The position numbers were made by a program, and so were the translations under genes. Under the pieces are notes generated by a model. The model was given only the letters and a program-made list of their open reading frames with translations. It did not search any database and was not told the DNA's origin. Shown here in pieces: positions 56,592-64,000 of a stretch of DNA of 64,000 nucleotides. This DNA comes from Chamaelirium japonicum (taxonomy: Eukaryota; Streptophyta; Magnoliopsida; Liliales; Melanthiaceae), in the NCBI GenBank assembly GCA_947650365.1, contig CANTAL010000027.1, positions 558,001 through 622,000 of the forward strand. Reading direction: 5' to 3'. Position 1 is the stretch's first letter; every line of letters begins with the position of its first letter.

Positions 56592-59500
56592 CCCATGAAT
56601 GTATCCATTCTAATTCATACGTACGATCCATTCTAATTCATTCATACGATCCAATCTAATTCATTCATACGATCCATTCTAATTCTTTCGCACGAATGTA
56701 TCCATTCTAATTCATTCGTACGATCTATTCTAATTTAATCGCACAATCTATTCTAATTCATTCGTACGATCCATTCTAATTCATTAGCACGGTCCAATCT
56801 AATTCGTTCGTACGATCCATTCTATTTCATTCGTACGATCCATTCTTACTCATTCATACAATCCATTCTAATTCATTTGCATGAATGTATCCATTCTAAT
56901 TCATTCGTACGATCCATTCTAATTCATTCGCACGATCCTTTCTAATTCATTCATACGATCCATTCAAATTCATTCGCACGATCCATTCTAATTCATTCGT
57001 ATGATCCATTCTAATTCATTCGCATGATCCATTCTAATTCATTCATATGGTCCACCCTAATTCCTTCATATGATCCATTCTAATTCATTCGTATGGTCCA
57101 CCCTAATTCCTTCATATGATCCATTCTAATTCATTCGCATGAATGTATCCTTTCTAATTCATTCGTACGATCTATTCGAATTCATTCATACGATCCATTC
57201 TAATTCATTCATACGATCCATTCTAATTCATTCGTACGAATGTATCTATTCTAATTCATTCGTACGAATGTATCCATTCTAATTCATTCATACGATCCAT
57301 TCTAATTCATTCGCACAATCCAATCTAATTCATTCGCACGATCTATTCTAATTCATTAATACGATCCATTCTATTTCATTCGTACGATCTATTCTTACTC
57401 ATTCGTACGATCCATTCTAATTTAATCGCACGAATGTATCCATTCTAATTCATTCGTACGATCCATTCTAATTCATTCGTACGATCCATTCTAATTCATT
57501 CGAACGATTTATTCTAATTCATTCATACGATCCATTCTAATTCATTCGTACGATCCATTCTAATTTATTCGCACGATCCATTCTAATTCATTCATACGAT
57601 CCATTCTAATTTATTCATACAATCCATTCTAATTCTTTCACACGAATGTATCCATTCTAATTCATTCGTACGATCCACCCTAATTCCTTCGTATGATCCA
57701 TTCTAATTCATTCGCATGAATGTATCCATTCTAATTCATTCGTAAGATTCATTCGAATTCTTTCATACGATCCATTCTAATTCATTCATACGATCCATTC
57801 TAATTCATTCACACGAATGTATCCATTCTAATTCATTCGTTTGATCCATTCTAATTCATTCGCACAATCTATTCTAATTCATTCATACGATCCATTCTAA
57901 TTCATTCGCACGATCCATTCTAATTCATTTGTACGATCCATTCTAATTCATTCATACAATCCATTCTAATTCTTTTGCACGAATGTATCCATTCTAATTC
58001 ATTTGTATGATCCATTCTAATTCCTTCATACGATCCATTATAATTCCTTCGTACGATCCATTCTAATTCCTTCGTTCGATCCATTCTAATTCATTCTCAC
58101 GAATGTATCCATTCTAAGTCATACGTACGATCCATTCTAATTCATTCATACGATCCAATATAATTCATTCATACGATCCATTCTAATTCATTCGCACGAA
58201 TGTATCCATTCTAATGCATTCTAATTCCTTCGTACGATCCATTCGTACGATCAATTCTAATTCCTTCGCATGAATGTATCCATTCTAATTCATTCATACG
58301 ATTTATTCTAATTCATTCACACAATCTATTCTAATTCATTCGTATGATCCATTCTAATTCATTAGCACGATCGATTCTAATTCATTCGTACGATCCATTC
58401 TATTTTATTCGTACGATCCATTCTTACTCATTCGTACGATCCATTCTAATTCATTCGCACGAATGTATCCATTCTAATTCATTCGTACGATCCATTCTAA
58501 TTCATTCGCACGATCCATTCTAATTCATTCATACGATCTAATCTAATTCATTCGTACGATCCATTCTAATTCATTCGCATGATCCATTCTAATTCATTCA
58601 TATGATCCATTCTAATTCATTCATACAATCCATTCTAATTCATTCGCACGAATGTATCCATTATAATTCATTCGTACAATCCATTCTAATTCATTCACAC
58701 AATCTATTCTAATTCATTCGTACGATCCATTCTAATTCATTAGCACGATCCATTCAAATTCATTTGTACGATCCATTCTATTTCATTGCAACGATCCATT
58801 CTTACTCATTTGTACGACCCATTCTAATTCATTCGCACGAATGTATCCATTCTAATTCATTCGTACGATCCATTCTAATTCATTTGCACGATCCATTCTA
58901 ATTCATTCATACGATCCATTCTAATTCATTCGTACGATCCATTCTAATTCATTCGCACAATCTATTCTAATTCATTCGTAAGATCCATTCTAATTCATTA
59001 GTGCGATCCATTCTAATTCATTCGTACGATCCATTCTATTTCATTCGTATGATCCATTCTTACTCATTCGTACGATCCATTCTAGTTTATTCGCACGAAT
59101 GCATCTATTCTAACTCATTCGTATGATCCATTCTAATTCATTCGCACGATCTATTCTAATTCATGCGTACGATCCATTCTAATTCATTCGTATGATCCAT
59201 TCTAATTCATTCGCACAATCCATTCTAATTCATTCATACGATCCATTCTAATTCATTCATACAATCCTTTCTAATTCTTTCGCACGAATGTATTCATTCT
59301 AATTCATTCGTACGATCCACCCTAATTCCTTCGTATGATCCATTCTAATTCATTCGAACAAATATATCCATTCTAATTCATTCGTACGATCCATTCGAAA
59401 TAATTCAGACGATCCGTTCTAATTCATTCATACGATCCATTCTAATTCATTCGTAAGAATGTATCCATTCTAATTCATTCGTATGATCCATTCTAATTCA

Positions 59501-61425
59501 TTCGCACAATCTATTCTAATTTATTCGTACGATCCATTCTAATTCATTAGCACGATCCATTCTAATTCATTCGTATGATCCATTCTATTTCATTCGTACG
59601 ATCCATTCTTACGTATTCGTACGATCCATTCTAATTCATTCGCACGAATGTATCCATTCTAATTCATTCGTACGATCCATTCTAATTCATTTGCACGATC
59701 CATTCTAATTCATTCCTACGATCCATTCTAATTCATTCGTACGAACCATTCTAATTCATTCGCACGATCCATTCTAATTCATTAATACGATCCATTCTAA
59801 TTCATTCATACAATCCATTCTAATTCTTTCGCACGAATGTATCCATTCTAATTCATTCGTACAATCCATCCTAATTCGTTCGTATGATCCATTCTAATTC
59901 ATTCGCACGAATGTATCTATTCTAATTCATTTGTACGATCCATTCGAATTCATTCATACGATCCATTCTAATTCATTCGCACAATGTATTCTAATTCATT
60001 CGTACGATCCATTCTAATTCATTCGCACGATCCATTCTAATTCATTTGAACGATCCATTCTAATTCATTCATACAGTCCATTCTAATTCTTTTGCACGAA
60101 TATATCCATTCTAATTCATTCGTATGATCCATTCTAATTCCTTCGTACGATCTATTCTAATTCCTTCGTACGATCCATTCTAATTCCTTCCTACGATCCA
60201 TTCTAATTCCTTTTTACAATCCATTCTAATTCATTCCCATGAATGTATCCATTATAATTTATACGTACGATTCATTCTAATTCATTCATACGATCCAATC
60301 TAATTCATTCATACGATCCATTCTAATTCATTCATACGAATGTATCCATTCTAATTCATTCGTACGATCCATTCTAATTCATTCGCACTATCTTTTCTAA
60401 TTCATTCGTACGATCCATTTTAATTCATTAGCCTGATCCATTCTAATTCATTCGTACGATCCATTCTATTTCATTCGTACGATCCATTCTTACTCATTCA
60501 TACGATCTATTCTAATTCATTCGCACGAATGTATTCATTCTAATTCATTCGTACGATCCATTCTAATTCATTCGCACGATCCATTCTAATTCATTCATAC
60601 GATCCATTCTAATTCATTTGTACGATCCATTCTAATTCATTCGCACAATCTATTCTAATTCATTCGTATGATCCATTCTAATTTGTTAGCACGATCCATT
60701 CTAATTCATTCGTACGATCCATTCTATTTCATTCGTACGATTAATTTTTACTCATTCGTACGATCCATTCTAATTCATTCGCACGAATGTATCCATTCTA
60801 ATTCATTCGTATGATCCATTCTAATTCATTTGCACGATCTATTCTAATTCATTCATACGATTCATTCTAATTCATTCTTACGATTCATTCTAATTCATTT
60901 GCACGATCCATTCTAATTCATTCATATAATCCATTCTAATTCATTCGTACAATCCTTTCTAATTCTTTCGTACGAATGTATCCATTCTAATTCATTCGTA
61001 CGATCCACCCAAATTCCTTCGTATGATCCATTTTAATTCATTCGAACGAATGTATCCATTCTAATTCATTCGTACGATCCATTATAATTCATTCATACGA
61101 TCCATTCTAATTCATTCGCACGAATATATCCATTCTTATTCATTTGTACGATCCATTCAAATTCATTCGCACAATCTATTCTAATTCATTCGTACGATCC
61201 ATTCTATATCATTCGTACGATCCATTCTAATTCATTTGTATGATCCATTCTAATTCATTCATACAATCCACTCTAATTCTTTTGCACAAATGTATCCATT
61301 CTAATTTATTCGTACGATCCATTCTAATTCCTTCGTATGATCCATTCTAATTCCTTCGTACGATCCATTCTATTTCATTCGTATGATCCATTCTCATTCC
61401 TTCGTACGATCCATTCTAATTCATA
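56592..61425 (+). repeat. M-L-S super-repeat, unit 3 (4.83 kb)
   Basis: Blocks of 1,504 (M), 2,140 (L) and 1,190 bp (S). The half unit is at 58,241 and ACTATCTTTTC with TTAGCCTGATCC at about 60,386-60,435. Between units 2 and 3 lie the extra S block and four medium blocks (50,832-56,591). The part right of about 59,982 was copied from 49.4-51.2 kb, so the match of unit 3 to the pattern is partly due to that later event. Confidence 0.72.
57041..57132 (+). repeat. 46-bp dimer duplicated in tandem
   Basis: Two copies of a two-unit block, CATATGGTCCACCCTAATTC plus CTTCATATGATCC (second copy GTATGG), one after the other. It is the only place where ACCCTAATTCC is doubled side by side. Confidence 0.87.
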
Positions 61426-64000
61426 CCCATGAATGTATCCATTCTAATTCATACGTACGATCCATTCTATTTCATTCATACGATCCAATCTAATTCATTC
61501 ATAAGATCAATTCTAGTTCATTCGCACGAATGCATCCATTCTAATTCATTCGTACGATCTATTCTAATTCATTCACACAATCTATTCTAATTCATTCGTA
61601 CGATCCATTCTAATTCATTAGCACGATCTATTCTAATTCATTCGAATGAATGTATCCTTTCTAATTCATTCGTACGACCCATTCTAATTCATTCGCATGA
61701 TCCATTCTATTTCATTCGTACGATCCATTCTTACTCATTCGTACGATCCATTCTAATTCATTCGCACGAATGTATCCATTCTAATTCATTCATACATTCC
61801 ATTCTAATTCATTCGCACTATCCATTCTAATTCATTCGTACGATCAATTCTAATTCATTCGCACGATCCATTCTAATTCATTCATATGATCCATTCTAAT
61901 TCATTCATACGATCCATTCTAATTCATTCGCACAAATGTATCCATTCAAATTCATTCGTACGATCCATTCTAATTCATTCGCACGATCCATTCTAATTCA
62001 TTCATACGATCCAGTCTAATTCATTCGTACGATCCATTCTAATTCATTCGTACGAATGTATCCATTCTGATTCATTCGTGCGATCCATTCTAATTCATTC
62101 GCACGATCCAATCTAATTCATCCGCACGATCCATTCTAATTCATTCGTACGATCCATTCTATTTCATTCGTATGATCCATTCTTACTCATTAGTACGATC
62201 CATTCTAATTCATTCGCATGAATATATCCATTCTAATTCATTCGTATGATCCATTCAAATTCATTCGAATGATCTATTCTAATTCATTCATACGATCCAT
62301 TCTAATTCATTCGTACGATCCATTCTAATTCATTCGCACGATCTATTCTAATTCATTCATACGATCTATTCTAATTCATTCATACAATCCATTCTAATTC
62401 TTTCGCACGAATGTATCCATTCTAATTCATTCGTACGATCCATTCTAATTCATTCGCACAATCGATTCTAATTCATTCGTACGATCCATTCTAATTCATT
62501 CGCACGATCCATTCTATTTCATTTATACGATCAATTCTAATTCATTCATACAATCCATTCTAATTCTTTTACACGAATATATCCATTCTAATTCATTCGT
62601 ACGATCCATTCTAATTCCTTCATACGATCCATTCTAATTCCTTCGTATGATCCATTCTAATTCATTCGTTCGATCCATTCTAATTCATTCTCATGAATGT
62701 ATCCATTCTAATTCATACATATGACCCATTCTAATTCATTCATACGATCCAATCTAATTCATTCATACGATCCATTCTAATTCATTCGCACAAATGTATC
62801 CATTCTAATTCATTCTAATTCCTTTGTACGATCCATTCGTACGATACATTCTAATTCCTTCGCACAAATGTATCCATTCTAATTCATTCGTACGATCCAT
62901 TCTAATTCATTCGCACAATCTATTCTAATTCATTCGTACGATCCATTCTAATTCATTAGCACGATCCATTCTAATTCATTCAAACGAACCATTCTATTTT
63001 ATTCGTACGATCCATTCTTACTCATTCGTACGATCCATTCTAATTCATTCGCACGAATATATCCATTCTAATTCATTCGTACGATCCACTCTAATTCATT
63101 CGCACGATCCATTCTAATTCATTCATACGTTCCATTCTAATTCATTCATACGATCCATTCTAATTCATTCGCTCGATCCATTCTAATTCAATCGCACGAT
63201 CCATTCTAATTCATTAGCACGATCCATTCTAATTCATTCGTACGATCCATTCTATTTCATTGGTACGATCCATTCTTACTCATTCGTACGATCCATTCTA
63301 ATTCATTCACATGAATGTATCCATTCTAATTCATTCGTATGTTCCATTCTAATTCATTTGCACGATCCATTCTAATTCATTCATACGATCCATTCTAATT
63401 CATTCGTACGATCCATTCTAATTCATTCGTACGATCTATTCTTACTCATTCGTATGATCCATTCTATTCATTCCCACGAATGTATCCATTCTAATTTATT
63501 CGTACGATCCATTCTAATTTATTCGCACGATCCATTCTAATTCATTTATACGATCCATTCTAATTCATTCGTACGATCCATTCTTATTCATTCGCACGAT
63601 CAATTCTAATTCATTCATACAATCCATTCTAATTCTTTCACACGAATGTATCCATTCTAATTCATTCGTACGATCCACCCTAATTCCTTCGTATGATCCA
63701 TTCTAATTCATTCGCACGAATGTTTCCATTCTAATTCATTCGTACGATCCATTTGAATTCATTCATACGATCTATTCTAATTCATTCATACGATCCATTC
63801 TAATTCATTCGCACGAATGTATCTATTCGAATTCATTAGTACGATCCATTCTAATTCATTCGCACAATCGATTCTAATTCATTCGTACGATCCATTCTAA
63901 TTCATTCACACGATCCATTCTAATTCATTTGTACGATCCATTCTAATTCATTCATACAATCCATTCTAATTCTTTTGCACGAATGTATCCATTCTAATTC
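59982..64000 (+). repeat. Duplicated segment, distal copy with 1.64-kb deletion
   Basis: The last 4 kb reproduces 49.41-55.08 kb, including rare variants: CATACAGTCC, ATTATAATTTATACG, ACTATCTTTTC, CATACATTCC with CGCACTATCC, ATTCTGATTC, CTCATGAATGT and TATCTATTCGAATTCATTAG. At about 61,705 the match jumps by 1,637 bp in the proximal copy, with CCATTCTA shared at the breakpoint. Similarity continues to the window edge. Confidence 0.88.

Larger units (their letters stand above)
1..64000. repeat. 23-bp satellite array filling the window
   Basis: The window is one satellite array apart from two short islands. The basic unit is 23 bp: core ATTCATTCGTACGATCC plus linker ATTCTA. A 28-bp form carries AATGT between ACG and ATCC. 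Variants cluster at the CGTACG part (CATACG, CGTATG, CGTACA, CGCACG, TGTACG, AGCACG) and less often in the linker (ATTCGA, ATTTCA, ACCCTA, TTACTC). The unit has 8 G/C of 23 and C:G of 6:2 in forward orientation. The core is itself built from ATTC/ATCC-like tetramers. The array continues past both window edges. Its role cannot be read from sequence; arrays like this are usual in centromeric and other constitutive heterochromatin. I recognise no published satellite family by name. Confidence 0.98.
32069..64000 (+). repeat. Long forward higher-order array F10
   Basis: About 32 kb in one orientation. The variants follow a repeating order: CCCATGAATGT; CATACGTACG; CATACGATCCAATC; a 28-bp unit; CGTACG; CACAATCTATTC; TAGCACG; ATTTCATTCG; TTACTCATTCG; a 28-bp unit; several plain units; CATACAATCC; TTTCGCACGAATGT; ACCCTAATTCCTTCGTATG; a 28-bp unit; ATTCGAATTC; a 28-bp unit; CACAATCTATTC; TTTTGCACGAATGT; then two to four ATTCCTTCG units before the next CCCATG. 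CCCATG-type anchors lie at 35,600, 36,052, 37,671, 38,363, 40,139, 41,707, 43,789, 44,955, 46,500, 48,474, 49,665, 50,832, 52,280, 53,802, 55,152, 56,592, 58,096, 60,236, 61,426 and 62,690. Four of these are diverged (44,955 CCGATG; 53,802 and 62,690 CTCATG; 58,096 CTCACG). Open frames of 82 codons at 36,466 and 42,299 are translated satellite. Confidence 0.93.

Noticed and set aside
1..64000. CRISPR array
   Set aside because: Short direct repeats are present, but there are no unique spacers: repeats abut one another and vary gradually. The array is far longer than a CRISPR locus and changes orientation.
1..64000. Telomere repeat or centromere-protein-B box
   Set aside because: No TTAGGG, TTTAGGG or TTAGG runs are present. 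No site resembling the CENP-B box was seen; the unit lacks its TTCG...CGGGA arrangement.

Overview
The whole 64 kb window is satellite DNA. A 23-bp unit repeats from end to end: a 17-bp core ATTCATTCGTACGATCC separated from the next core by ATTCTA. Mixed in is a 28-bp form of the unit with five extra bases (AATGT) between ACG and ATCC. I see no protein-coding gene, RNA gene, CRISPR array, recognisable transposon or promoter. An array of this length and layered order points to a eukaryotic nuclear genome, most likely heterochromatin (centromeric, pericentromeric, subtelomeric, or on a sex or B chromosome). The sequence does not identify the species. The unit is about 35% G+C with strong strand asymmetry (C>G, T>A), so its direction can be read by eye.

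Left half (1-32,068): a mosaic of forward (F, ATTCATTCG on the + strand) and reverse (R, CGAATGAAT on the + strand) blocks from about 30 bp to 6 kb. Many F/R switch points are perfect palindromes. Several switch points occur two or three times, so inversions were copied along with their surroundings. The only non-satellite DNA is two related islands, 6,011-6,108 and 11,397-11,469. Each sits exactly on an F-to-R switch and carries dyad and hairpin sequences. From 22,493 to 35,867 a segment of about 6.7 kb is present twice in tandem, inverted islands included.

Right half (32,069-64,000): one unbroken forward array with nested order. Unit variants follow a fixed order in higher-order repeats (HORs), bounded here by a CCCATGAATGT variant every 1.17-2.14 kb. 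These fall into medium, long and short blocks. The order M-L-S recurs three times as a super-repeat of about 4.7-4.8 kb (starting at 40,139, 44,955 and 56,592). The last 4 kb is a second copy of 49.4-55.1 kb lacking 1,637 bp.

Nearly all length differences between duplicated copies are whole units (23, 28, 46, 51, 69 bp), as expected from unequal exchange in register. The features to look at first are the two islands at the switch points, the reused palindromic junctions and the three-level repeat order. Nothing here supports an undescribed protein-based system. All alignments and counts were made by eye.
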